From Skeletonema tropicum (Eukaryota; Bacillariophyta; Thalassiosirophyceae; Thalassiosirales; Thalassiosiraceae): a stretch of 64,000 nt of DNA. Positions 43,305 to 52,312 of this stretch are shown here, in pieces. Both the position numbers and the translations under genes were made by a program. The stretch is taken from assembly GCA_037178625.1 (NCBI GenBank), contig CM074133.1, positions 1,178,001 through 1,242,000 on the forward strand, given 5' to 3'. Position 1 is the first letter of the stretch. Each line of letters begins with the position of its first letter. Below the pieces are notes generated by a model. The model ran no database searches. It was not told the DNA's origin and worked only from the letters and a program-made list of their open reading frames with translations.

Positions 43305-44846
43305 ATGGTGAATCCTCCTACACGACGCAACTCTTCCAGTTCCAGTTCCAGTCAACCCACACGTCTTCCTGCAGCTGCGACAGCGCGAGGAACGGAAGGA
43401 AATGCGACTGGTGACCGAAAGAAAAGGAAACGGCACGACGATATCATCAACGGCTTTAATCTCTCATTGCTTACAGCAAAATTATCGAAGGAAGTACGAG
43501 CTGATCTATGCAAGAAGAAATGCATGCTGATGACTCAGGCCATTGGAGGCGAGGCTGTGCTCGCCGTGCAAAAGGTGAAGGATCCAAGAGGACAAACAGG
43601 AGACGATGACAGCATTCAATTGGATGACGCAGATCACGAAGGCGTACAACACATGATGAAGTACGACGAGAGAAGCAGAAAGGCGAAAAAAGGCTGGGAT
43701 TGTATCCAGAACATGGAGATGGAGAAGGATCTTCTCTCCATCGGTGATAAGCGGAGTTCATATCATGATGCTGATATCTTGATGAAAGCAACTTCTTCAT
43801 CAACTTCTTTCTCAGGACCTGATCCGACCGGCAACGCTGCAACTTCTCACACAGGACCCGACCCACCCGGCAACGCAGCAACTTCTTTCGCAGGACCCGA
43901 CCCGCCCGGTAACACTGCAACTTCTTTCGCAGGACCCGACCCACCCGGCAACGCAGCAACTTCTTTCGCAGGACCCGACCCACCTGGTCAGTCTGCAACT
44001 TCTTACTCAGGACCCGACCCCCCCGGTCAGGCTTTAACTTCTTTCGCAGGACCCGACCCACCTGGTCAGTCTGCAACTTCTTACTCAGGACCCGACCCCC
44101 CAGGTCAGGCTTTAACTTCTTTCGCAGGACCCGACCCACCTGGTCAGTCTGCAACTTCTTACGCAGGACCCGACCCACCCGGTCAGTCTGCAACTTCTTT
44201 CGCAGGACCCGACCCACCCGGTCAGACTGCAACTTCTTACGCAGGACCCGACCCGCCCGGTCAGGCTTTAACTTCTTTCGCAGCAGCTGACTCGTTCGGT
44301 AGCGCCGCATCTGCCGCCGATCCACCTCCAACTGCTACCATACGTCCTTCAATGATGGATATGGCAAGTAGAAGAATCCAAAGCTTGAACGCCCCAACAT
44401 CAACATCGGAAGGATCAAACATTGCCCCTACCAAAACAACAGGATCGCCCAGTTCGAAGTCTACGTTATCGACCTCTACTGCAGACAACAGTTCATCACT
44501 AATTGTTGGAAGCGGAGGCACAATTGACACGCCCTACACAACAGGTATTACCCAGGCAACGGGCAATGCAATTGCATCTACACGCATTACCTTGATCAAA
44601 GCAGTATTTTTGATCCCAGCTGTAACAGCTGTCAACCTCGCTATCGATAATGATATCACTCTATTCATTGCCAGTATTTTCAGCAGCGCAATGGTAGTAG
44701 CATCAAAGGTCAGAGATCATGACAAAACATTGGGCATCTATTGCTTTCATAGCTGGGTTTATGTATTGATTAGCATGCTCCTAGTGTTAGTCCCATCGAA
44801 AGTGCAGATAAATGATACGCCCACCGAAGAAGTTGCGATCTTCTAA
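43305..44846 (+). CDS. GPDPPG-repeat membrane protein, paralogue of the PARP-RING-Deltex gene lacking those domains
   Basis: 513 residues from the ATG at 43305, which matches the start of the next gene (MVNP-x-TRRN). The N-terminal 60 residues (NATGDRKKRKR, then LSLLTAKL) resemble that gene. Where the neighbour has its PARP domain, this protein has only a short bridge (KDPRGQTGDDD) that returns to the shared DDADHE and to a KKGWDCIQNME-type segment. Twelve full 13-residue repeats and one degraded unit follow (residues 167-335, consensus TSFAGPDPPGQSA). Two hydrophobic helices (AVFLIPAVTAVNLAI, FIASIFSSAMVVASKV) and a third (YVLISMLLVLVP) lie near the end. There is no RING. It reads as a shrunken membrane-anchored relative with an expanded Pro-rich stalk. 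Confidence 0.75.
   Translation: MVNPPTRRNSSSSSSSQPTRLPAAATARGTEGNATGDRKKRKRHDDIINGFNLSLLTAKLSKEVRADLCKKKCMLMTQAIGGEAVLAVQKVKDPRGQTGDDDSIQLDDADHEGVQHMMKYDERSRKAKKGWDCIQNMEMEKDLLSIGDKRSSYHDADILMKATSSSTSFSGPDPTGNAATSHTGPDPPGNAATSFAGPDPPGNTATSFAGPDPPGNAATSFAGPDPPGQSATSYSGPDPPGQALTSFAGPDPPGQSATSYSGPDPPGQALTSFAGPDPPGQSATSYAGPDPPGQSATSFAGPDPPGQTATSYAGPDPPGQALTSFAAADSFGSAASAADPPPTATIRPSMMDMASRRIQSLNAPTSTSEGSNIAPTKTTGSPSSKSTLSTSTADNSSSLIVGSGGTIDTPYTTGITQATGNAIASTRITLIKAVFLIPAVTAVNLAIDNDITLFIASIFSSAMVVASKVRDHDKTLGIYCFHSWVYVLISMLLVLVPSKVQINDTPTEEVAIF
43803..44270. repeat. 39-bp coding minisatellite (12 units)
   Basis: Twelve consecutive 39-bp units encode the 13-residue repeat; a thirteenth, degraded unit runs to 44309. 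Adjacent units are nearly identical, and a two-unit higher-order pattern (QSA-TSY / QAL-TSF) suggests recent expansion. Confidence 0.95.
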
Positions 44847-45258
44847 TTGCTTGTCAGTGCTTCTGCGCTTTCTGTTGCACTTGAGCGAACTGAATCAGGC
44901 ACTTGAAAAAAGCATCGTCTCTCTCTAGACATATGTAGGATTTCTCTGACTAGATATATAAAGATTGTGTTTTTGTGAATCTCTCAATGGTATTTTCTAC
45001 TTTTCTATGCATTCCAGACAAGCCTCAGCATACACTGGTAGTCTTTTATACATGCAATGGGAGGAGTACTACTTGTATTCTCCAAACATCATGTCTGAAA
45101 AATGAGAGACGAGTCGTAGGAACGATGCGCGTATGTATTCAATGTACGACTTACCGAATTGCACTCCAAACCAAGACTCATCAGAAGTTATTGCCTCAGT
45201 TTGCCTTATTTGCGTTGTGATCACTAATCACACATTGCCTTGATCTTGATCAAAGAGA
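44847..45258. other. Intergenic with 3' flank repeated after the next gene
   Basis: 44880-45060 is clearly related to 47465-47640 (shared gcatcgtctct, ctgactagatata and tctcaatggt). This shows that the tandem duplication included the 3' flank. Confidence 0.7.
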
Positions 45259-47427
45259 ATGATGGTGAACCCTCTCACAAGACGCAATAAGAAGGCGTCA
45301 GCGGCAGCAGCGAAAGGAAATGCGACTGGCGACCGAAAGAAGAGGAAACGGGACAACGATGACGCCAACGACTCTGCTTTATCATTATTGTCAGCGAAAC
45401 TGCCGAAGCAGGAAGAAGGTGTGCGCACTCGGGCACAAAAGAAGGCTGCTCTTCGCAAGGCGGAGTACATGCTGATGACTCAGTCCATTGAAGGCAAGGC
45501 TGTGTTGGCAGCGCAGGATATTATTGCGTTGGCGAACAGCATAAAAGCGAGCGAGTTCGCAATTGAGGCAATCACTCAGGATGATATGGTATTCTTCACC
45601 GAAAAAATGTTGCATAACCAGCAGGAGCTCATGTCCGAAGGAATCAATGGGCACATCGACGTAGGATATCATTACACAAGTTCAAAGAACATACCAAATA
45701 TACGGCAGCATGGTCTACTAACAAAGAGTGATAGAAATATTCATCAAGTCAATGCATCATTTCACGGCAGTGTCTTTGGAGATGGCGTGTATACAGCCAA
45801 CAATGCAGACAACTTTTCGGGTTATGGCGACGTGGGAGTCCTTGTAGCTCGAATGCCAGGCAAGATGATGCGTGTGAGAGAGAGCCTTCCACCAAACACG
45901 AAGGTATATGCCAATACCATCATTGGCGACAAGATGATGGGTACAGGAAGTCAACAAGTGGACAAGGACAACTGGCCATTGGATGACGCAGATCACGAAA
46001 TCGTACTTCGTTCGTCTTGGCAATGTGTGCCGATGAAAAGTACGACAAGAGAATCAGAAAGACGAAAAAAGGCAGGGAATGTATCCACAACTTAGAGAAG
46101 GGTCTTCGAGGCATCTGCGATAAGTATCTCAACGAAGGATTGCAACGGAGTTCAATTCAGGATACTGAAATGTTGACGACAGCAACTTCTTCCTCAGCAC
46201 CCCAACCACCAGGTGTTGTTGCAGCTTCTTCCTCCGCACCCCAACCGCTCAGTGTTGTTGCAGCTTCTTCCTCAGCACCCCAACCACCAGGTGTTGTTGC
46301 AGCTTCTTCCTCCGCACCCCAACCGCTCAGTGCACCCCAATCGCTCAGTGTTGTTGCAGCTTCTTCCTCCGCACCTCAGCCGCCCGGTGTTGTTGCAGCT
46401 TCTTCCTCCGCACCCCAACCGCCTGATACTGTTTGTATTGTCATAGCATTGTTGTTGACGATTTGCTTGAACTGCATCATGACGCTTGTCATTGCCCCTT
46501 TTGTTGAATATCCCGTTGTTGTTGTTGCTGCTGCTGTTCTATTTGTAATTCGCGACACTCTCGGAAAGGTTCTCGAAACTCCCGTCAAGGGAATAACTAC
46601 TCCCGTACAAAACACTGGAAAGGGAGGTCGCGGACCTCCAGGCGGCAAAGGTTGTGACTCGACAACTCTGAACTACGAAGCTCCTAACTCACTCTCGAAA
46701 GGAATTCCAGCGGGTGCAATGTTTATTCCCGGCCCATCATGTAACATGAACGACTGCGCAATCTGTTGGGGTGCACTTCAAAGTGGCAATCAATGTGCCA
46801 AGTTGGAATGCAACCACATCTTTCACAAGAGATGTATTCTACAAGCACTCCTCCAAAAGCCAGAGTGTCCTGTATGCCGAAAGTCGATTGGAGAACCTGT
46901 CGGTAAATGCCCGAGTGGGACTATGACGACAACTATTACCCCCGATCGTTGCTCCGGGTTTCAAGAGGACTCGATTGTCATCACGTATGAGATACCTGCT
47001 GGCAAGCAAATGTCCTATCATTGCAATCCTGGCATTACTCATGCCAGCAAGCGCACCGATGCATTCATTCCAAAGTAAGTTTCCCTTTTCTTTCTATTCT
47101 CCTCTCTACCGAATCATCCTCTTACATTCACTCATCATTCACATTTGACTATCTACGTGAATCAGCAACCTCGATGGACAAGCGCTACTCAAACGGTTGA
47201 AGTATGCATTTCTTCATGGCCTCACATTCACGGTTGGGACATCACTCACTACTGGCAAAGACAATCAATGCACATGGGCTTCTATTCACCACAAAACCTC
47301 TCGTACGGGTGGTGTTCGAGCTCATGGATTTCCCGATGCCGATTATTTCAACAACTGCAATGCTGAGTTGGATGCACTTGGGGTTCCTCGTGCCCATTCT
47401 CTTGACGAGAACGGCAAGGATGTGTGA
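45259..47427 (+). CDS. PARP catalytic domain - Pro-rich repeats - two membrane helices - RING-H2 - Deltex C-terminal domain protein, one frameshift
   Basis: The first part (45259 to about 46030) holds a KKRKR signal and a PARP-like ADP-ribosyltransferase domain: VGYHYTSSKNIPNIRQHGLL (His138), HGSVFGDGVYTANN (Tyr178) and ADHEIVLRSSWQCVP (Glu247), the expected H-Y-E triad. The frame then shifts by one base around 46024-46045. It resumes MCADEKYDKRIRKTKKG, followed by five to six 13-residue SSSAPQPPGVVAA repeats and two helices (CIVIALLLTICLNCIMTLV, YPVVVVAAAVLFVI). RING-H2 comes next (CAIC...LECNHIFHKRC...CPVC). The Deltex domain begins PSGTMTTTI and crosses a 91-bp intron (47075-47165) to FTVGTSLTTG, IHHKTSRTGG and HGFPDADYF. 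PARPs transfer ADP-ribose from NAD+; RING-Deltex proteins ubiquitinate and bind ADP-ribose. The frameshift lies in gccgatgaaaag. Confidence 0.85.
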
Positions 47428-47683
47428 GAGGTGATTTGGTGCTATTGTATGTCGAAAGAATTTAGACCAATCAAGCACTTGGAGAGTGCATCGTCTCTGG
47501 ACGATCTGTAGGATTCCTCTGACTAGATATAGATAGACTGTTTTGTTGCAAATATCTCAATGGTCTTCCCCTTTTCTCAATCCATTCCAATCAAGCTTCA
47601 TCAAACATTCGCAACCTTTTACGCATGGAGAGAAGTATTTCTCCAGAACTTTACACTGCACTCTGATTATTCACATCGCATAG
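47428..47683. other. Duplicated 3' flank
   Basis: Related to 44880-45060, as noted there. No gene is seen. Confidence 0.6.
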
Positions 47684-48157
47684 TCATGGATTTCCTACGC
47701 CATGCTCATCTTTCAAGACCGTCTCAAGTTGCTGAATACGGGCCTCCAACATCACTCTTTCAGATTGCTTGCGTTGTCTCTTTTTATCAGCACCGTAGTT
47801 GCGATTGCTCCACACTTTTCCACCATTCTTCTTTGTATTGTTACCTTGCTGCTGATCAGAGGAGATGGTGCTTTGTTGATTGTTTGAATCTGGCATGGGA
47901 ATGAACCACCCATTGTCTTCGAATATGCTCATTAGGTGTGAAACACGTTGCCTCATTGTATCTAGTGAATGTTGTGACTTCTTGGATGCTTTCTTCTTTT
48001 TACTACGTTTGCTCTTCTTTTGACAATTTGCTGTGCTTACGGAAATATCTTTCGTGAGGAGGTCTTTGAAAGTGGTGCTGTCGCTGCTGGAGGATGAATC
48101 ATCGACTATGTCGCTGTCGTATTGGCAACCGCCCATATCATGATGTAGAGATGACAT
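47684..48157 (-). CDS. Small basic protein with C-terminal coiled coil
   Basis: 157 residues, not recognised. A Ser/Asp-rich front, a KKSKRSKKKKASKKS signal, a middle helix (LDTMRQRVSHLMSIFEDNGWF), and a final NYGADKKRQRKQSERVMLEA helix that continues into RIQQLETVL. The last part looks like the basic region and first zipper turns of a bZIP, but it is too short to be sure. Its ATG faces away from the RING-Deltex gene, and the gene may be minor or spurious. Confidence 0.45.
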   Translation of the reverse strand: MSSLHHDMGGCQYDSDIVDDSSSSSDSTTFKDLLTKDISVSTANCQKKSKRSKKKKASKKSQHSLDTMRQRVSHLMSIFEDNGWFIPMPDSNNQQSTISSDQQQGNNTKKNGGKVWSNRNYGADKKRQRKQSERVMLEARIQQLETVLKDEHGVGNP

Positions 48158-48566
48158 GAGGCAAAAACAGTGCTACTGGTGGTGGAGGTGCTCTCTAGAG
48201 ACTCTAGAGAGGGACGACTTTCATTTCACAACTGAGGACAACACACGCTGGTTACATAACCCACTACAACATCACCACAACAACACGAACGTTATCTTAT
48301 TTATTACGAAAGCTCATGTCGGGATAGCGGAGCGGCGCTCCTTCTTCACAAAAGGGAGCTGCTAAAACAAATGCTGTCTGAAGAGGTTATATGTTGTCCG
48401 TGGAAGCCCCCATACGGAACACAGGTTGAGAGGTGATGGCGTGACGAATCTCGAGCGATGGTTGCTTGCTTGCTTGGTTCTTGGTTGGTTGTTGGTTGCT
48501 CTGCCAAAACCAAAACCCATCATTCTGAAGAGAGATCGGCTCATCTTCTAGCCACTAACCAACCTA
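48158..48566. promoter_or_regulatory. Divergent intergenic region
   Basis: Upstream of the small basic protein (minus) and SufE-MnmA (plus). A ctctagagactctagag direct repeat lies near 48191-48208. Nothing else is recognised. Confidence 0.45.
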
Positions 48567-50711
48567 ATGATGCGTAGCTGGAGAACAGTGGTTCTGCTCC
48601 ACATATTGTGGCCCTTGGTCATAAACGATGTGTCTTCCTTTTCGCCATCAATACACTTGCCATCACAACCATCAATTATTCATGCTTGCCATCAAAACTA
48701 CCGTGACTGTCAAACTGATGCCCATAGTAAATGGCTGCCGTCAAGAATACGATTGTCAATGACAGATGACACAAATGATGATAACATTTCTTCAGAGGAA
48801 GACCTGCCTTTATTCATTGAAGCAAAGGATTCATCTGCTCAATCTATAATTTCTGACGTACCACAATCATTGTTGCAATCAATAGAACAAGTTAAGCAAC
48901 GGCACTTTTCTACGTCTACCACAACCAACGAGAACTTGCTGAAGCAGCTAGTCGAACTTACAAATACGAAGAAGAAACAAGCTGCAGAGTCATTATCGGA
49001 TGATTGCCTCTCCTTTGAACAAATGGAACGAGTACCTGGCTGTATTGCCACTGTCCACGTCAAAACAACTTTGATTCCAACATCTGATGATAATCCAAAC
49101 GAATATCGTGTACTTGTAGAAGGGACATCGGATGCATTGCTCAGTGGTGGTCTGGTAGAACTTCTTTCTCAGGTTCTTGCTGGATCCGATACAGACACAA
49201 ATAATGGACATGACAACAATTGTGTAATTGCTTCAGATGTTTTGAAATTGAAACCTGAAGTACTAACCACTGCGTTGGGATTGCACAATGTTCTGAGCCG
49301 TGGAAGGAACGATGGTATGGCATCCATGGTGAGAGTAGTCCAGCGTCAAATACAGTCGTTGTTAGATTCCCGATCTGGAGAAGCACAACAACAAGAACAA
49401 CAATCTGGAGAAAATGCAAAGGAAACATCAATCGAAATGACAAATGACAAAGGATCAGAACGCCAACCAACTGTAGCGATGCTATTGTCAGGAGGAGTAG
49501 ACTCATCCGTTGCAATGCATCTTCTACTTCGTCAAAACTACAACGTAACTGCATTCTATCTGCGAATCTGGCTGGAAGACGAATTAGCACACCTAGGCGA
49601 ATGCCCGTGGGAAGACGACCTGCAGGTATGCCAATCTGTGTGCGAACATGCTGGGAATGTCACACTAGAGACTGTAAGTTTGGGAAAGGAGTATCGAGAG
49701 CGAGTGGTGCAATATACCATTGAAGAGGCGCAAAGAGGGAGAACTCCCAATCCGGATATCATGTGTAATTCGCGAATTAAATTTGGATGCTTCTTGGAGT
49801 ATATTGAAAAATCTGGGTTGGACTTTGATCATGTTGCTTCTGGTCATTATGCACGGCTAGAAGATGCTGAAGTGCCAGTGCCAACAGCAGCAACAACAAG
49901 TCTTTCAAAGCGCTTGTTCCGCGCACCAGATCCAGTCAAAGATCAATCCTACTTCCTCTGTGCCCTCACACAAAAGCAATTGTCCAAGGTGATTTTCCCA
50001 ATAGGAATGTACCAAAAGTCGGAGGTTCGAGAACTCGCCAATGAATTCCAACTCCCAAATCGCAACCGACCTGATTCACAAGGTCTCTGCTTTCTAGGCA
50101 AGGTCAAATTTGATGAATTCTTGGCGTCGTATCTTGGCAACAAACCTGGAGATGTTGTAGATGCCATGACTGGAGATATTATAGGTCGACACAATGGTTT
50201 GTGGTATCACACAGTCGGACAGCGAAAGGGCATAGGTAAAGTGATGTTTCCATTGGCAACTGCTCACGGCCCGTGGTACGTAGTGGCAAAAGACCAAGGA
50301 CGAGATATTGTCTATGTTTCTAATAGATACGATGAAGACGACTTTGCTAGGGCACGAAGTGAGTTTGAACTTGAAGATATTAAATGGATTTCTGGAAGTC
50401 CTCCGCTTGATGTCAAGGATTCTGAAACAGAAGCTGAATGGAACGAAGTACGGTTTGACATGAAGATACGGCACGGACCAAAGATTGTGCAAGGTACACT
50501 GATGTTAAGCGGTGATGGGTCTACAGGCAATGTTCGCCTAGACAATAAGGACGGTGGACTTGCTCCAGGCCAGTACGTTGTCTTTTATCAAATAGGCACT
50601 CTTGAATGTCTTGGTGCTGGAGTGATTAGTGAGAAACATTGGGCCAAGTTCCTTCAGACACAGCAGAACGAAATTTCAGCTGGAGAAAAGCAAGAATTGA
50701 AAGTGAAATGA
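48567..50711 (+). CDS. Plastid-targeted SufE-MnmA fusion (tRNA 2-thiouridylase with own sulfur acceptor)
   Basis: 714 residues. The leader (VVLLHILWPLVINDVSSF|SPS) is a signal peptide with a diatom plastid motif. Residues 120-270 are SufE-like: VPGCIATVHV with Cys159 in the place of the SufE acceptor cysteine, VEGTSDALLSGGLVELL, and LHNVLSRGRNDGMASM. Residues 300-700 are MnmA/TrmU: the ATP-binding P-loop SGGVDSS (308-314), catalytic Cys400 in NPDIMCNSRIKF, Cys508 in DSQGLCFLGKVKF, then the GDVVD and HNGLWYHTVGQRKGIG segments. MnmA thiolates U34 of tRNAs for Lys, Glu and Gln. SufE takes persulfide sulfur from SufS, the plastid cysteine desulfurase. Fusion would channel sulfur from SufS straight to plastid tRNA. 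No intron is seen, and all key residues are in place. Confidence 0.92.
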   Translation: MMRSWRTVVLLHILWPLVINDVSSFSPSIHLPSQPSIIHACHQNYRDCQTDAHSKWLPSRIRLSMTDDTNDDNISSEEDLPLFIEAKDSSAQSIISDVPQSLLQSIEQVKQRHFSTSTTTNENLLKQLVELTNTKKKQAAESLSDDCLSFEQMERVPGCIATVHVKTTLIPTSDDNPNEYRVLVEGTSDALLSGGLVELLSQVLAGSDTDTNNGHDNNCVIASDVLKLKPEVLTTALGLHNVLSRGRNDGMASMVRVVQRQIQSLLDSRSGEAQQQEQQSGENAKETSIEMTNDKGSERQPTVAMLLSGGVDSSVAMHLLLRQNYNVTAFYLRIWLEDELAHLGECPWEDDLQVCQSVCEHAGNVTLETVSLGKEYRERVVQYTIEEAQRGRTPNPDIMCNSRIKFGCFLEYIEKSGLDFDHVASGHYARLEDAEVPVPTAATTSLSKRLFRAPDPVKDQSYFLCALTQKQLSKVIFPIGMYQKSEVRELANEFQLPNRNRPDSQGLCFLGKVKFDEFLASYLGNKPGDVVDAMTGDIIGRHNGLWYHTVGQRKGIGKVMFPLATAHGPWYVVAKDQGRDIVYVSNRYDEDDFARARSEFELEDIKWISGSPPLDVKDSETEAEWNEVRFDMKIRHGPKIVQGTLMLSGDGSTGNVRLDNKDGGLAPGQYVVFYQIGTLECLGAGVISEKHWAKFLQTQQNEISAGEKQELKVK

Positions 50712-50797
50712 TAGATTAAAAGTCTAGTATTGAAATTGAAGAAAAGGTCCACATCATAAAAAGTACAATACCCAGTATGATCGTGATAGATGTTTAT

Positions 50798-51787
50798 TTA
50801 AAGATCCATATCCAATTCATCAAAGATGTCATCTTCTTCTGTCTTCTTCTTCTTCTTTGGTGCACTCTCTGCTTTCGGTGCAGCAGCACCCTCACTCGAC
50901 TTCTTCTTCTTTTTCTTCTTCTTGGAAGAAGAAGTCGACGCAGCAGCACTACTCTCATCCACCTGAATCTGATCCTTATCATTCTTCATAACATTCTCAA
51001 TCGCAATCTTCTTCGCCAACTCCTCATCCCCCCCAGCCTGTTTGACCAACTTTCTCCGTTCCGCCGCACTTACAAAGTCCAACGGACTTTCATAATCAAA
51101 ATAATCATCATCAATCGAATCAATCACATCCTCACGAATATCCTCAAAGTTATCTTCTCCGGTAGCACCACAATTGGTACATTTGGTATTCCCCCCCTGG
51201 AAGAACCACTCACGATGTCTTGCAATGAAAATTGTCGCACCACAACTCTTACAACTGTATGCGTGAAGTTCCTTCTCTTGTTCCGGGGAGGTTACCACCA
51301 TGTTCCATTGGGGTTGACGATCCCATACGGGGATTTTGTTGATGAATCGAGCGCGGTACCATTTGAAGAGGAAGGCTCCCACGAGGAGCATGACGTTGGA
51401 TTTGAATCCGGCTTGGAGGGGTTGTAGATCGTTGTTGGATAGACCGGCTGCTTGGAGGGTGTTGGTACGTTGGTAGAGTTGAAGTAGTTTGGATTGGATG
51501 CGTTGACGTCTTGATGTAGTAGTTGAAGCAGTATCATCGGCATCATCATCTATTTTTTGTTGCTTCCTATTGTGCATGATTTGTTGGAGAGACGGAACCA
51601 TCTCAATTTCATCATCATCATCGATGTTGTTGTTGTTGCTTCTTCCAGTAGCATAGGTAGTTGTAACCGATGATGTTGGAACCCGATGAGGAGATGCAAT
51701 CATCAGTGGAGAAGTTCTTGGCGCAGTGAATGCACAAGATGTGTGTAGGAGAGCACCTACGCAGGTTACTGTAACGAGTGAACGCAT
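50798..51787 (-). CDS. Plastid-targeted zinc-ribbon membrane protein
   Basis: 329 residues. The leader SLVTVTCVGALLHTSCAF|TAP carries the classic diatom plastid site. One hydrophobic helix (SNVMLLVGAFLFKWYRA) lies near residue 135. A zinc ribbon follows: YSCKSCGATIFIARHREWFF then KCTNCGA, four cysteines in two C-x2-C pairs. The region after it is acidic (DDDYFDYESPLDF), and the tail is a long Lys/Ser/Ala run. It converges with the SufE-MnmA gene. The function is unknown; a thylakoid or envelope protein is likely. Confidence 0.8.
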   Translation of the reverse strand: MRSLVTVTCVGALLHTSCAFTAPRTSPLMIASPHRVPTSSVTTTYATGRSNNNNIDDDDEIEMVPSLQQIMHNRKQQKIDDDADDTASTTTSRRQRIQSKLLQLYQRTNTLQAAGLSNNDLQPLQAGFKSNVMLLVGAFLFKWYRARFINKIPVWDRQPQWNMVVTSPEQEKELHAYSCKSCGATIFIARHREWFFQGGNTKCTNCGATGEDNFEDIREDVIDSIDDDYFDYESPLDFVSAAERRKLVKQAGGDEELAKKIAIENVMKNDKDQIQVDESSAAASTSSSKKKKKKKKSSEGAAAPKAESAPKKKKKTEEDDIFDELDMDL

Positions 51788-52312
51788 CCTGTTGCTTCTA
51801 TTGATACTTAAGTAGTGGAGTCTAAGCTAGCAGCAGAGAGAAAACACCGTAGGAGAGCTGAAGTACATGTAAAGAGCAATGGCAACAGTAGCAAGCCATT
51901 TGACTTCGACTTCGACTTCGACATGGTCAATGGTGAATTCCACGCGTATCATCTTTCGTGCAAGTAGCTCCTATGTTTATTTCTATGAAGGGCTTTCATT
52001 CCTTTGTTGACTCGACTTCTGGTAGGGTGTCAAGTTGTCAAGTATCATGTGACAGTATCTATGAAGTGGAATAAGAGAGAGACAAAATCCAAAACACGAA
52101 AGATTTCTTGGATTTTTTTGCAAAAAATGGAGATGGAGTCATTTGGATTCCTTATTCTACACTGTATTCGTGCAAACACTTCTTGTGTTCTATTGACTCC
52201 TATTGACTGCGTTTATCTTTACGGTCTACCATTGCTACTTATACTAATATACAATCTATTCAAATAGGCGCTCTTATCTACGCGTTTGTTCGGTCTAAAA
52301 ACAACAAAAACA
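51788..52312. promoter_or_regulatory. Divergent intergenic region
   Basis: Upstream of the zinc-ribbon gene (minus) and the SGNH hydrolase gene (plus). A short cttcga tandem repeat lies at about 51901-51921. No other feature is recognised. Confidence 0.45.

Noticed and set aside
43471..44331. 286-residue repeat open frame on the minus strand (VLRKKLQ units)
   Set aside because: It is the reverse reading of the GPDPPG repeats and has no similarity at its ends.
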